Source: CAWUJK01 sp964586815 (lineage in GTDB: Bacteria; Patescibacteriota; Gracilibacteria; BD1-5; UBA6164). From it: a DNA stretch of 41,602 bases. Position 1 is the stretch's first letter. Each line of letters opens with the position of its first letter. A model generated the notes under the pieces. That model was given only the letters and a program-made list of their open reading frames with translations. It made no database searches and had not been told where the DNA came from. Location: positions 1 through 41,602 of the forward strand of contig CAZPIB010000003.1 in assembly GCA_964586815.1 (NCBI GenBank), written 5' to 3'. The position numbers and the translations under genes are program-made. This document shows positions 9,199 through 20,265 of the stretch, in pieces.

Positions 9199-11238
9199 TT
9201 ATTTTTTTCTTCATAATCATTGTTTTTCTAGAAATTGTAAAAATAAAGAATTAGGTATAAGATTATTATCTTCATCTACTATATCTGAAAGAATAAAGTT
9301 ATTTTCTCAGATATGTAATAAAAAAATATTATTTTTTATAGAAACAAACATTTTTTTAAAATTTTGTAAAATTTCTTTTTGTTTAGTATTTTTATTTATA
9401 AGAGTTTTTAATTCTAGAGAATATGATTTAGATAAATGATTTAATTCTTGTATTGATTCTCATTCTTCTTTTAGCTTACCTTCTTCTTCAGATATTCTCT
9501 GATTAATTTTATTAAAAATATTTTCAATTACTTTTGATTGCTTTGTTCATTTATCTAATAATTCAATAGTTTTAGAAACACATTTTTCTCATTTATTATA
9601 ATCTCAAATCACTAGCCTAATTTCTAGTCATAAGCCATTAGCTTTTATGTGTAAATTATTAACTATGTTTTTTATATCATTTTTATTTTCTTCTGGTATA
9701 AAAAATACAATTTCATCTCATCATATATATTTTATAAAATCTAATTCTTTAGAGTTAGTTAATGCAACTATTTTTTTAGTATTTTCTTTTCAAGATTGCA
9801 ATTTAGCTTCATTTAGTGATATTTCTTTATTTAATACAGACTGCAATAATTTATAATATTCAATATAGTTAGAGGTTCATAAATTTTGAATATCTAAAAA
9901 ACATATAATTCATTTTTTACTACATATATTTTTATGAAAAGAAGTTAAGTTATAATCTCATTTATAATAAGTAGATAATTTATCTTCTACACTTTTTAAT
10001 TCTTTACTAGAAATAATATTTTCTTTAATACTTTTATATGTCTCTACAGTTAGTTTTCTTGATTCAGGAAATATAAATTCTCAATCTATAGTTATTAGAT
10101 CTAAAAGCTTTTTAAGTTTTTTATATAATATTAAACTAGAAGGTAGTCTCCCTTTTTTTAACATTCTTATAATAGTAGGACTAAAAAAAGAATTATTTTC
10201 ATCATATATTCCAATAGTTTCTGAATAGTCTTTATCTACTTTTTGTATCTCAAGAGTACCATTATTTCAGTGAACTTTATATGAGATACTATTTTCTATG
10301 CATTCTTCACTAATTAAATCTAAAATATTTTTTGTATAATATGTTTTTGTTATTAGTTTAAATAAATCTGTTTCTCTAGGAATTTCATCATTTATATATA
10401 ACTCATATAAAGAATCTGATATTTTTCTATGATTATTTTCTTCTTCTTTTTTATAAATTTGTATTACTCTTTTATCATACTTAGATACTATTTCTAAAGT
10501 AGATTCATTCTTATTTATAATATAAATACTTTTTTGAGTATGATAATGCTCTGTTTTTAGTTTTGTATAAAATTCTTCTTTATATCAATGTTTTATATAA
10601 TCAATATATCAGTATTCTAAATCTAAATGCTTTTTCTCTAGATCTGCTTTCAAGTAAGCAAGAGAAAGAATTATATTTTCTTCTAGTGTATGTTTATCAT
10701 TTTGAAAATCTTGTATTTCTCATATCTCTAATTCAAAAGATAGTGATAAATCTTTTTTTTCTCCACATAAATTATCTAAAGAATATTTTAATGTATCATA
10801 AATATCTATTTTTAATTTTTCAATTTTATTTTGATCATCATTTTTAAGATTTAATTTTAAAAGTATGTTTTTATAATCATTCCAAATAATATCAAAGTCT
10901 AAATTTATTTTTTTAAAAATCTCTTCTTTTATTAATTTTTTAAATTCATAAATAATATTATCAACAAAAGATTGTCCATATTTATCATTCATATCTTTTA
11001 TTCAAGTCAACATTATTTGTATAAAAAAATCTCAGATTTTTAATGATGTCAATATTTCAAGTCAAGGATAATTTTCACTATGTTGCTTTAGTAACATTTT
11101 CTTTTCTTGATCAAGTAAAGTTTCATTAGAATCTAAGATTTGATCTATAAGCACATTAAAATCACCTCAATTAAAAATATTATCTTCAGGTGTAAGTATA
11201 TTTAATTCTTTTCATTTATTTTGTATATTACTATTCAT
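9199..11238 (-). CDS. Large protein with GGDEF-like domain
   Basis: A 679-residue soluble protein. Residues about 440-575 resemble a GGDEF domain. IICFLDIQNLG supplies the first metal-binding Asp on a beta strand, and YIGGDEIVFFIPEENKNDIK is the signature hairpin (GGDEI, both glycines TGA) followed by the usual helix. The typical Asp-x-Gly-His and following loops are absent, so diguanylate cyclase activity is doubtful. A role as nucleotide sensor or divergent cyclase/polymerase-like domain is possible. The N-terminal ~430 residues are helical, charged and unrecognised; the tail (about 575-640) looks coiled-coil. No membrane segments. The start codon lies within a 22-bp perfect hairpin. It is followed by its own terminator. 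Confidence 0.6.
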
Positions 11239-11280
11239 AATAATAACTTTTATTTTTAATAAAAGTTATTATTATGAATA
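11232..11280 (-). promoter_or_regulatory. 22-bp perfect hairpin covering the GGDEF gene start
   Basis: Arms 11232-11253 and 11259-11280 are exact reverse complements around a 5-nt loop. On the minus-strand transcript the ATG of the GGDEF-like gene (11238-11236) lies in the 3' arm, so folding would hide the start. No strong T run follows on the minus strand, which argues against a simple terminator of the upstream synthase gene, though that role cannot be excluded. Confidence 0.65.
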
Positions 11281-11296
11281 ATCTAATTATGTCAAG

Positions 11297-12199
11297 TTAT
11301 TTTTTTCTATTTCAAATATATTCAACTAAAAAATTTAGCTTATCTGAATTTAATGATAAAATTATTTTTTTTGAATCAGTAATTAAGTTATCTAAATATT
11401 TATGAGTTTTTTCAAGTCATAAAAAATATACAAAACCTTTTTCTTCTCAATCTCATACAGTTTTACCTGTTTCTTTAATAGTTCACTCTACATCAAGTAA
11501 ATCATCTTTTACCTGAAAAGCTAATCATATTTTTTCTCCAAATTTTTTATATTTTTTTATTTCTATATCTTTTATTAAATATCATCAATCTTCAACTAAT
11601 TTTAATCATCATGAAATAGATGCTTCTATTAATTTTCAAGTTTTTTTATTATGAGTTTCTACTAAATTTTCTAAAGTTAATTTTTCTGGATTCTTTTCAT
11701 AATATAAGTCTAATACTTGCCCTCAAAGCATTCACTTTAATCATATTGCTTCTCAAAAAGTAGATATTAATCATTTTTGATTATTTATTGATCATAAAAT
11801 TTCAAAAGATATAGAGTTTAATAAATCTCCTACTAAAAGAGCATTTGTTTCTCAATACTTTTTCCATGTAGTTAATTTTCCTCTTCTAAGTTCATCATTA
11901 TCCATAGCTGGTAGATCATCATGAACTAAAGAGTAGGAATGTATTAATTCTAAAATTATACAAAATTTTATTATATCATCAGATTTTTTTATATCTTTTA
12001 TATCTTTTTTAGAAAATATTAAAAAAAATTCCAAAGCTAAAATACTCCTTATTCTTTTTCATCACTTACAAGAATATAATGTTGCTTGCTTTATTTTTTC
12101 TAATCAAGAATTTTTTTCAGATTCAAAATAGTTATTCAAATATTCTTCTACTGAATCATCTATTAAATTTTTATATTCTAAATACCAATTTGGTAGCAT
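11297..12199 (-). CDS. ispA: Polyprenyl (farnesyl-type) diphosphate synthase
   Basis: A 300-residue trans-prenyltransferase. The first aspartate-rich motif is in HSYSLVHDDLPAMDNDELRR (about residues 95-115, with the short-chain DDLPAMDND form). The second is FQVKDDLLDVEGTIKETGKT (about 232-251). A KGGKRIRSIL segment near residue 45 binds the allylic substrate. It condenses isopentenyl diphosphate units into farnesyl/geranylgeranyl-size chains, feeding UppS encoded just downstream in transcription order order-independent proximity (UppS starts the pair; 17 bp separates the two genes). Short-chain synthase is inferred from length and motif form. Ends before the 22-bp hairpin. Confidence 0.9.
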
Positions 12200-12216
12200 A
12201 ATTTTTTATTTATTAA

Positions 12217-12918
12217 TTAAATTCCAAAATTTCTTTTACTAAAATTAAAGCTTTTTATAGCTTTATTAAATTCTTTTTCATCAAACTCTGGCCATTTTTT
12301 TTGAGTAAAATAATACTCACTATATTCAGAATCAAAGAGTAAAAAACCTGAATGTCTTATATCTCAACCTGTTCTTATTACTAAATCAACTACTGGAAAT
12401 TTTCAACTATCAGTATATTTTCTAAATTCCTCTTTTGTTAAATCTTCAGGATTAATTTCAGCTTTTATTATTTTTTTAGTTGCTCTAATTATTTCATCTT
12501 GTCATCAATAAATTAAAGCTAAAATTAAAGTTAATCCAGTATTATTTTTTGTTTTTTGTTTAACTTTTTTTAATATTATTTGAGATTCTTCTGGAAGTTT
12601 TGAAATATCTCAAATTATTTCAAATCTAAGATTTTCAATATTCATTTTTTCTAAATATTTTTCAATAGAATTTACTAGTTTTATAATTGATTCTACCTCT
12701 TTTTTATCTCTTTTTTTTAAATTTTCAGTTGATAAAGCCCATAGTGTTAAAAACTTAATTCAAATTTTATCTGCATATCCAACAATTTTTACTACATTAT
12801 CTGCTCATGATTTATGACCAGCTATAGCAGGCAATAGTTTATTTTTAGCCCATCTTCTATTTCAATCCATTATAATTCAAATATGGTTTGCTAAAAAAAT
12901 TTGATTTTCTTTTGACAT
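12217..12918 (-). CDS. uppS: Undecaprenyl diphosphate synthase
   Basis: A 233-residue cis-prenyltransferase. The N-terminal motif IGIIMDGNRRWAKNK holds the catalytic Asp (near residue 19). GHKSGADNV and LWALSTENLKKRDKKEVESI (about 60-80) follow, and the C-terminal DLVIRTGGDIRHSGFLLFDS carries the diphosphate-binding arginines. It makes the C55 lipid carrier used for peptidoglycan and surface glycans at the cytoplasmic membrane. It lies directly ahead of the polyprenyl synthase gene (17 bp) and after the ABC exporter, in a minus-strand run that is probably one envelope operon. Full-length. Confidence 0.95.
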
Positions 12919-12947
12919 TATTTTTTTTTAATAATAATATTGATTTT

Positions 12948-14696
12948 TTAAATCATAATTAAATTATCAGAATTAGAAAGTTCAAAAAATTTTCATTTTT
13001 TATTTATTAATTCTATATAATTTCATTCTTCAATTATTCTTCAATTTTCAATCATAAATATTCTGTCAGCATTCTTAATTGTAGAAAGTCTATGAGCAAT
13101 TACAATAGAAGTTCTTCATTTAATTAAATTATCAAGTGCTTTTACTACTAATATTTCAGTTTTATTATCAAGTGCTGAAGTAGCTTCATCAAGAATTAAT
13201 ATTTTAGGATTTTTTAAAAATAATCTAGCTATACTAAGTCTTTGTTTTTCTCCTCAACTTAATTTTAATCATCTTTCTCAAATTATTGTATCTAATCATT
13301 CTTTTAATTCAAATACAAATTCAGCTTTAGCATTTTTTAATGCTTTTTTTATTTCTTTATTATTAGCTTCCTTATTTGCAAAAAGTAAATTTTCTTTAAT
13401 TGTTGTATTAAAAAGTGAACTGTCTTGCATAACAAGTCATATATTTTGTCTTATAGATTCTTTTGATAGCTTATTTATATTTACTCAATCTAATAAAATT
13501 TCTCATAATTTTATATCCCAAAATCTAAAAATAAGATTTACAATTGTTGATTTTCATGCTCAGGTACTTCCTACAAAAGCTACTTTTTCTCAAGAATTTA
13601 TTTTAAAACTTAAATCTTTAAGTATTTTTATATTTTTACTATATCAAAAATTTACATTTTTGAATTCAATATTTCCTAAGATATTTTTTATAGTTTTTCA
13701 ATTTTTTAGATTATCAATTTCTAAATTATCAAATTCATCATACATTTTCTCAACTGCTGTAATTTGCATAGTAACATTTTCTAATTTTGAAAAAATCAAT
13801 CACAAAGGAGAATAAATCCATCATATATATGCAAAAAATAAAAATAATTCTGTAAAAGTTAAGCTTCAATCTATTATAAAAAATATTCAAAATCACAGTA
13901 CTATTATTCTAGCAATCATAACTATAGCTCCTGAATATATTTCAGAAATACTCCAAGATCTATTTATATCTAACTGTTTTATAAAAATATTATTTAAATC
14001 ATTTTTTATATTTTTCTTAAATATTTTTTCAATTCATAATATTTTTGTTAATGCAAATGAGCCTAAAGCATTAGAAATTTTTCAAAATATTCAATCCCAT
14101 TTATCATTTAATTTTCTTTGCTTTGGGGTAACTTTAAATAAAAAATATAAACCTAATCATATCATGACTGGAACCATAGATAAGGTTAATAAAGCCATTT
14201 TAACATTAATAAAAAATAATATTACAATTATAATTAATATTCTTGAAAGATCTTTTATTAAATCAACTAGTATAAATTGTAAAAATAAATATTGTTCTCT
14301 GGTTCACCTATCAAATATTTTAAAAATTTTTCACTGTTGTTTTCATAAATATTCTGAATATTTCATAAACAGTATTTTTTCAGAATATTTTTTTGTTACT
14401 TCATTAAAATTTAATACATTACTTTTTGTTGCAAGATTATAATGATAAAAATATTTTAGTACTAAAGTTACTAATATATATCATGCCCAAAAAATAATAA
14501 TATATATTATAAGTTTATGATTAAATTCTCATGTTTTTAAAAACAATTCTATTTGTTCTATGATTTTTGAAAAAATTATAGGTTCTAAGACAGTTACTCC
14601 AGCTACCATAATTCAAAAAAACAATATAAAAAAAGATTTTCATTTTCATATTGTTTTTATATAATTTTCAAATATTTTTTTAATTGTTGTAATCAT
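12948..14696 (-). CDS. ABC exporter, fused permease-ATPase (MsbA/multidrug type)
   Basis: A 582-residue half-transporter. Residues about 1-330 form the six-helix permease. The ATPase follows: A-loop region NVNFGYSKNIKILKDLSFKI, Walker A VGSTGAGKST (near 378), Q-loop LVMQDSSLFN, signature LSGGEKQRLSIARLFL, Walker B ILILDEATSALD and H-loop IVIAHRLSTI. It is expected to work as a homodimer, exporting a lipid, lipid-linked glycan, drug or peptide; the substrate cannot be assigned. It sits 11 bp downstream of secF and 29 bp upstream of uppS, in a compact envelope cluster. All motifs are intact once TGA is read as Gly. Confidence 0.93.
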
Positions 14697-14707
14697 CTAT
14701 TTCATTA

Positions 14708-15781
14708 TTAAACCACTATTTTATCCTCTGGGTTTACTATTTTTTCTTTATATTCACTTAATTTTTTATTTTTATTAAATTCATATAAAAGTGGTGCTGC
14801 TATGAAGATTGATGAATATGTACCTATAATTGTACCAAACATCATTGCTAGAATAAATCCTCTTATTGCTTCTGGTCCAAAAAAGAAAATAGTAAGAAGT
14901 ACAAAAAATAAAGTTAAACTTGTAAAAATACTTCTTCTTAATGTTTGTTTTATTGAGATTTCAATAATTTCTTTTAAATTTTTCTTTTTTATTGATTTTT
15001 TAATATTTGATCTAATTCTATCAAAAATTACAATTGTATCATTTATGGAATAACCAAGAATTGTTAAAAGTGCTGTGACAAAAAAAGTATCAATTTTAAA
15101 TTCAGGAAAAAATGTTGAAACTATTAAATATAATCCAGTTGAAGCTAAAACATCATGAAATAATGTTGCTATTGTTATTAATGCAAATGACATAACTGAT
15201 ATTCAGGTAGCCACTCAACTAAAAGCATACATTACATATATTGCAATTGCAATTATTGCAATTATAAGTGTAGTTATAGCTGTATTTTTTATATAATCTC
15301 AAAAACTTTTTCCTATATTTGTATAACTTGTTTCAATAATATTTTCATCAAATGTTTCTAAAATTTCCAAAGTTTTTGCTCTAAAGTCAGCTTTTATTTT
15401 TGATAAAATTTCTCATGAAATTTTTGTTTCTGTTAATCTTTTATCAGTTTTTAATGGTTCTAAATCTTCTTCTGTAAGATTTATTGAATTATAACCAGTT
15501 ACAATTCATATCTTATTTTCACCTGCTATTTGAAAAACTTTTATTCAACTTATAATACTCTCATTATTATGTTTTACTTTTTTTCCTTCTTTAATTAATG
15601 CAATTTTTATTTCCTCTATATTAAGTTCTTTAATTTGATATTCATACTCTGCTTGAGTTCAACCTGTCATATCAATTCAAAAATTTATATTTCAAAATAC
15701 TATTATTATTAATGATAACAATAATGCTACTCCAGAAATAATAAAATATCTATATCTATTTTTTATAATATTTAATTCCAT
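14708..15781 (-). CDS. secF: Protein translocase subunit SecF
   Basis: A 357-residue SecF. It has one N-terminal transmembrane helix (about 8-30), then GIDMTGGTQAEYEYQIKE, the usual 'D-G-G' first periplasmic domain start. After an external region come five membrane helices containing SFALITIATLFHDVLASTGL, TILGYSINDTIVIFDRIRSN (the SecF hallmark) and LRRSIFTSLTLFFVLLTIFF. With SecD it uses the proton gradient to help Sec-dependent export. SecD is not adjacent, which is unusual because secD and secF are commonly neighbours or fused. The extracellular domain is somewhat longer than in E. coli SecF. First gene of the minus-strand envelope cluster; a promoter is expected in 15782-15965. Confidence 0.92.
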
Positions 15782-15965
15782 TTGTTATAATTAATTTTTA
15801 AATACTTAATTATTGTATAAAAAATTAAAAAAAATCAAGTTATTCAGGTTCTTTTTTCATAAGAAAATAAAATTTTTAAAAAAATTATAAAAATTTGCAA
15901 AAATGAGTAAATATTAGTATACTTATTTAAGTTAAAATTATTTATATATTTAATTAACATATAAA

Positions 15966-17039
15966 ATGGCTATAAAAGAAAAAAAAATAACTGATATTGT
16001 ACTATCTAATACTGATAGACAAGAAATTGAAAAAACTTTTTCTGAAGCATCAGATTTTAGATCAATTTGAGAAAAAATAACTGCTCCTTTAGATGATATT
16101 ATTTCAGAAACTGCAAAAATTATAGATGCAGATCCTATTATGAATGTAAGTAGTGAGCTTAAAAAAATGAATGGAGATGTTCAAGAAGTTTATAAAGATA
16201 TCATTGATAATGATGGTGCTTTTATGAAAATAATTAAATCTATTCCTTTAATTTGAAATGTAGCAACTTGGACTGATGATAAAATTGATGAAGCTAGATT
16301 CAATATGAAAGGTTTAGAATGAAAAATAAATATTATTTTTTCTGGTTTTGATCAGTCATATGAATCTATAAATCTTTCTATTGATATGCAAAAAAAATTT
16401 GTAGAAGGTATAGATAATAATCTTAATAAAGTAATAGCTTATAAAGAATATATTGAAACTAAAATAGAAGAATTTAAGACAAGATTAGGTGAAGCTCAAG
16501 ATGAAAATGAAAAAATGAAACTTGGAATGTTTATTTCAAATGTAGAATATTTTCAAGGTAATTTAATTATTTTAATCTGAAATCTAGATATGGCTAGAAA
16601 AAGATTACTAATGAGGCTTGATTCAGCAAATAAATTAGCATTAGCTATGAATTCTAGTAGACCAATTTTTAAAACTTTACTTTCTACTGCATTAATTGAA
16701 ACTTCAAGCCAAAAAGCTATTGATGCATCAATGAAGGCAATGGATATTATGGGATCTACTATTGATAAAATGTCTTCTGAACTTACTGATAAAGCAATTG
16801 AGTCTTCTAAAAGAGCTGAAGAAATATCTTCTAGACCAGTATTATCTTCTACTATTTTTATTGAAAATGTAACTAAACTGAAAAATCATTTTGATGAAAT
16901 GGATGAGTATAGACAACAAGTAAAAATAGAAGCAGAAAAAGAACAAGCACTATTCAAAGAAGCTAAAGTAAAACTTGAAAATATAAAAGTAATGTCTAAA
17001 GAAAATCATGAAGAACTAGCTAAAGTATTAAATAAATAA
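15966..17039 (+). CDS. TelA/KlaA-family protein
   Basis: A 357-residue, almost wholly helical cytoplasmic protein matching the TelA (toxic anion resistance) family in length and pattern. It has an early conserved stretch, then LDMARKRLLMRLDSANKLAL (about 200-219), MNSSRPIFKTLLSTALIETS, and a late RPVLSSTIFIENVTKLKNHF region followed by a charged coiled-coil tail. The family is associated with tellurite and antibiotic tolerance and with cell-envelope stress, but its biochemistry is not established. The next gene, 6 bp downstream, encodes a membrane protein, a pairing that also occurs elsewhere (telA with xpaC-like genes). Start ATG 15966 is the first in frame after a long AT-rich leader. Confidence 0.7.
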
Positions 17040-17045
17040 AATTTT

Positions 17046-18326
17046 ATGATTAAAGAAATTATAACTAAGATTAAAGATGGTATTGGGATTGAAGATAAGA
17101 TCGAAAAAGTAAATGATTTAAAAATAAATCATTCTTTTTCTATTCCTAAAGAAATACAAGATGATATAAATGAAAAATGATTTTATTTATATAATTGGAT
17201 ATGAGAACAAGATGTAAAGGAAAGTATAGAAAGAGATTTTTTAAAATTGATAGATAAAATAGGAATTGCTTTATCTATAGCATTAATTGGTCCTAGTATA
17301 GTATTTTTATTATTAGAATTTATTTTAGGTTTTTATATATATTTCTTCTGATTTTTACTGATATTAAATATATATTTCTTATACTATTTAACTAATTTAG
17401 CAATAAAAAGATCTAGTATTTTGAGAAAAAATTATCAAGTACTAATAACTGATTCAGCTATTTCTATAAATTGAAAAATTAGAGATTTAGAAGAAAATAA
17501 AATAATATCAAATTCAAATTTGAATAATATTTGAACCTTATTTGAAGAAGAATTATTTGCTAAATCAAATATTTCTAATTCTAAAAAATGACTTAAAGAT
17601 AAAGTAACTAAACAACTTTTATCTTGATACTGAAAAATATTGAAATTAAGTTCAAATACATCATCAAGAAATAGAAATCAATGAGGTTGAATTATGATTT
17701 TATTTGCATTATATACTATTTATATAGCATCACTAGCTTTTATTTATTTATTTTGAATATTTTTTATAGCAATTTTTTGAAAAGTTTTAAGTATTATAAA
17801 TAAAAAAATACTTCTAATTCGTGGACATGAAGTAACAACTATAAATAATAATTTTAAAAAAATTGATAAGCAATCATTATTATTAATTAAAGAAAAAAAT
17901 AATCTTACTATTTTATTAAATCAAGCAAATAAAAGTGAATGGAAAGATAGTTTGCTTACAAAAATAAATTCTTGAATCAAAAAAATAAATAGTAGTGCAT
18001 CAGTTTCTATTGATGTAAGTATCAAACTAAAACAAAATATACAAAAATCTGAGTATAAAAAAATGTTTAATTTTTCTATTTACAACTCATGGATTAAAAA
18101 ACAAATTTATATTCCTCTTAAGCAAATTTCAGACTTACTACAAAAGAATTTAGATAAATTAAATGAAAATAAAATTTCTATAGAAAAAGAAATAATAAAA
18201 ACAATTGATGAATCATTTAAATGACCATTAATAGCTAGTAAAACTAGAACAATAATAATGATACAAGATGTAGAAAAACATATTTTAAATATGAATACTT
18301 ATATCAATAAATTAAAAATAAAATAA
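17046..18326 (+). CDS. Membrane protein paired with the TelA-like protein
   Basis: A 426-residue protein. A charged N-terminal region (1-70) is followed by a hydrophobic pair (about 72-118), a soluble loop, a second hydrophobic pair (about 215-250) and a long basic, helical cytoplasmic tail (250-426). No catalytic motif is visible. The 6-bp spacing from the TelA-like gene means translational coupling and a shared function. By position it corresponds to the XpaC-like partner of TelA in other bacteria, but I cannot confirm homology from sequence. Codon use and TGA-Gly frequency resemble its neighbours. Confidence 0.65.
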
Positions 18327-18415
18327 TTTTTTTTAATCTACAAAAATAGTTTTTTAACTTGTAAAATTAAAAAATAAAACTAAAATATAAAAAAATTATA
18401 ATTAAAATATGTTTT

Positions 18416-19159
18416 ATGCTTTGAAAAATAGTAGATATTTTAATAAAATTATTAATATTTTTGACCTTTGCTTTAGTTATACTAGCTTTAATAAAACCAG
18501 AATTATTTATAGAATTTATTAAATGGGTAGAATGAGTAGTTATTACTTTATGATATTGGAATTACTTGATAATTTTTATATCAGGTCTAATAGAATGATT
18601 TCCAGTTTTATGAGTTGCAGTTCCTGGGCAAAATATCTTAATGATAGTATGAGGTTTTTTTGGTAATATGTCTACTTTAAATTTAATCCTTTCTATAGTT
18701 GTAGCAAGTATGTGAGCAATTTTATCAAATTGAATAGGTTATATTTTATGAAGATATTACTGAGAAAGTTTTTTTAAAAAATATGGTCTTTGGTTTTGAA
18801 TAGGAGAAACTGAAATAAAATACTTAAAAAAATGAATTAAAAAATGGGGTCCTACATCAATTGTTCTTTGAAAATTTCATAATCTAGCTAGGGCTTTTGT
18901 GCCTTTTATAGCCTGAACAATGAAAATGGAGCAAAAATTATTTTGGATTTACAATACAATAGGTTCAATAATTTGGGCAACAACAATAGTTACTTTATGA
19001 ATATTTTTTGCAGAACATTATGAGGTAATAATAAAATACTTTTGATATATTTTAATATGACTGATGGTTTTAATTTGATTGTATATTTGGAAATATAAAA
19101 AAAAGTGATTTAAAAAATATATGAAAGAAAAAAATGAAGAAATAGAAAGGAAGCTATAA
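18416..19159 (+). CDS. DedA-family membrane protein
   Basis: A 247-residue polytopic protein of the DedA/SNARE-associated family. The first conserved segment is LIEGFPVLGVAVPGQNILMI (about 60-79), and the second is GKFHNLARAFVPFIAGTMKM (about 158-177). It continues with an F-x-x-x-N-x-x-G-S-x-x-W stretch. These are the reentrant-loop motifs with the conserved Arg and Pro. Family members take part in lipid (undecaprenyl phosphate or phosphatidylethanolamine) flipping and membrane homeostasis, a sensible fit with the polyprenyl genes nearby. It lies 89 bp after the TelA partner gene and 23 bp before the methyltransferase gene. An out-of-frame ATG 7 bp upstream was not used. Confidence 0.85.
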
Positions 19160-19182
19160 AAATAACTAATAAAAAATAAAAA

Positions 19183-20202
19183 ATGCGCAGTGAAACAAGT
19201 ACTCTTGGGGTATGTAGTGAAACAAATACTCTTGGGATAAAAAAACTAGATAAAAATTTTATAGAAAAATTAGAGTTAATATATTCTAAAAAAGAGTTAA
19301 AAATAGTTGAAGAAGGATTTAAAAATCCAAATCCAACAGTTTTTAGAGTAAATACTCTAAAAACTGATTATGATGCTATACAAAATTTAATTGATTATGG
19401 ATTTGAAGTTGAAAAAGTAAATTTTTTAGAAAATACATATTTTATAAAAAAAACTTGAAAATTAAAGCTTTCAGATTTAAAATCATTTAAAAAATGATAT
19501 ATTTATATTCAAGGAATAACAAGTCAAATTCCAGTAGAATTAGTTGATTTGCCTAAAAATTTAAGTGATTTTAAAGCTCTTGATTTAACAGCTGCACCAG
19601 GTTGAAAAACTACACAACTATCAGCTAAAATGAACAATTTATGAGTTATTATAGCTAATGAAAAAAGTCCCGTAAGGCTTGAAAAACTTAAATATACAGT
19701 AAATAAGCAAGGAGCTAGTAGTGTAGAAATAATTAAATTTGATGCAAATAATTTAAAAAATAATTTTGAAAATAACTTTTTTGATTTAATAATTGCAGAC
19801 TTACCTTGTAGTGCTGAGGGAAGAATAAATTTAGAAAAAGAAAGATCATACAAATATTTAGAAAAATCTTGAATAAATAAAAGGAACTATAAAGCACAAC
19901 AAGAAATTCTAAAAAACACTGTTAATTTACTAAAATCTTGATGAGAATTAATTTATTCAACTTGTACTATTGACCCAACTGAAAATGAATGAATTGTAAA
20001 TGATTTATTATTTAAGTTTCCTGAATTAAAACTTCAAGATATTTCAGAATATTTTAATAAAAAATGATTAAAAGAAATATCAAAAACTTGAATTTTGAAA
20101 TATAAGAAACAAGTATACAAACCAGAAATATCAAAAACTTATAGAATACTTCCATCAAAAAATACAGAATGATTTTTTGTGGCTAAATTTATAAAAAAAT
20201 AA
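19183..20202 (+). CDS. RsmB/Nop2-family RNA (cytosine-5) methyltransferase
   Basis: A 339-residue SAM-dependent RNA m5C methyltransferase. The SAM loop is LDLTAAPGGKTTQLSAKM (near 127-144). IIADLPCSAEGRI supplies the first Cys (motif IV) and GGELIYSTCTIDPTENEGIV the catalytic Cys (motif VI), so it should be active on rRNA or tRNA. It lacks the NusB domain of RsmB and is closer in size to RsmF/archaeal Nop2 proteins. An in-frame TAA two codons before ATG 19183 fixes the start, so the tandem tag RSETSTLGV-CSETNTLGI (residues 2-19) is truly the N-terminus; the family core begins after it at KKLDKNFIEKL. Last gene of the plus-strand run. Confidence 0.92.
19186..19239 (+). repeat. N-terminal 27-bp tag repeat (two units) in methyltransferase gene
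   Basis: Two tandem 27-bp units directly after the start codon, encoding RSETSTLGV and CSETNTLGI. They share the codons GAA-ACA, ACT-CTT-GGG and differ at a few positions, as expected after local duplication. Confidence 0.9.
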
Positions 20203-20235
20203 AGGAAGATATAATACCAGTACTTTATATTATTT

Positions 20236-20265
20236 ATAGAAATAATTAAAAATAATTATTTCTAT
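20236..20265. terminator. Convergent terminator between methyltransferase and SulP genes
   Basis: A 12-bp stem (20236-20247 with 20254-20265) around a 6-nt loop, between two convergent genes; the SulP stop codon lies in the right arm. The T run is only moderate. Confidence 0.55.
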
